Assembly (NCBI GenBank): GCA_046497225.1
Contig: JAWOGA010000074.1
Span: 1-12,553, forward strand
Length of the DNA stretch: 12,553 bases
DNA from: JAXHLG01 sp046497225
GTDB lineage: Bacteria > Patescibacteriota > Minisyncoccia > Moranbacterales > DUUL01
Reading direction: 5' to 3'
Positions 12,409 through 12,553 of the stretch are shown here, one piece after another (positions within the stretch are counted from its first letter, which is position 1; each line of letters opens with the position of its first letter). Both the position numbers and the translations under genes were made by a program. The notes under the pieces are model-generated. The model was not told where the DNA came from. It did not search any database and was given only the letters and a program-made list of their open reading frames with translations.

Positions 12409-12436
12409 TTCCCGGTTCTAGCCAGTTTTTCAAAAA

Positions 12437-12476
12437 GCTGCCAAGCTAATCAGTCACCATCTGCGAGTTAAACTGT
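12437..12476. repeat. tRNA trailer repeat, copy 3 (downstream of the initiator tRNA)
   Basis: An exact 40-nt match to the tRNA-proximal part of copies 1 and 2. With the adjoining tRNA bases, the identity with copy 2 extends to 53 nt (12437-12489 against 12263-12315). To its left the similarity stops at AAAAAGCT-type sequence, so the distal part including the heptamer array is missing here. Confidence 0.9.
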
Positions 12477-12547
12477 TGCGGGGGCCGGATTCGAACCGAC
12501 AACCTTCTGGTTATGAGCCAGATGAGCTACCATTGCTCCACCCCGCG
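12476..12547 (-). tRNA. Initiator tRNA-fMet (CAT)
   Basis: A 72-nt cloverleaf. The acceptor strand CGCGGGG against CCCCGCA leaves the C1-A72 mismatch that marks bacterial initiators; the D-stem GAGC/GCTC has the initiator A11-U24 pair. The anticodon loop is CTCATAA, the T-arm GTCGG/CCGGC has loop TTCGAAT, and the discriminator is A. The anticodon stem TCTGG/CCAGA has only two of the three consecutive G-C pairs typical of initiators (U29-A41 replaces G29-C41). The D-loop is short at 7 nt. CCA is not encoded. Confidence 0.95.
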
Positions 12548-12553
12548 ATATTT

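Overview
The window most likely comes from a Patescibacteria (Candidate Phyla Radiation) genome, probably the Parcubacteria side. The basis is indirect: AT-rich DNA, short compact housekeeping genes, divergent SerRS and LysRS motif 3 sequences, two LytR-CpsA-Psr (LCP) envelope proteins, tRNA genes without an encoded CCA end, and few Shine-Dalgarno (SD) sequences. TGA is used as a stop codon, which argues against the recoded Gracilibacteria and Absconditabacteria. No rRNA or marker tree is available here, so the placement is an inference.

Layout. 12-682 (minus): a small AbrB/MazE-type DNA-binding protein overlaps, by ATGA, a conserved uncharacterised 167-residue protein; a three-copy 12-bp iteron lies just upstream of the pair. 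777-5689 (minus): a translation block of serS, rsmG, a Nudix hydrolase, three tiny helical acidic proteins, and lysS. 5690-5862 is a divergent promoter region. 5863-7919 (plus): an LCP protein with a C-terminal LytR_C-like region, then pth. A very long bidirectional terminator-like hairpin at 7918-8007 separates these from the opposing genes. 8166-11828 (minus): in transcription order a GT4-type glycosyltransferase, a second LCP protein with a 48-residue polyacidic tail, and a multi-spanning membrane protein resembling the CruF/DUF422 carotenoid family. 11829-12553: two CAT-anticodon tRNAs (elongator-type and initiator) whose 3' trailers are copies of the same sequence. Between them lies a third trailer copy attached to a broken piece of the initiator tRNA and a GC-rich run of hairpins.

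How the genes work together. serS, lysS, pth, rsmG and the two tRNAs serve translation. The two LCP proteins and the glycosyltransferase suit building a surface glycopolymer and attaching it to the cell wall. The AbrB pair looks like an autoregulated unit of unknown purpose. No phage, IS element or CRISPR array was seen.

The signals least explained by ordinary genes are: (1) heptanucleotide-period tandem arrays in at least five intergenic stretches; (2) the triplicated tRNA trailer with its tRNA fragment and hairpin element; (3) the AbrB plus 167-residue pair with iterons; (4) the small helical proteins, which, with the AbrB partner, carry nearly all the strong SD sites of the window.
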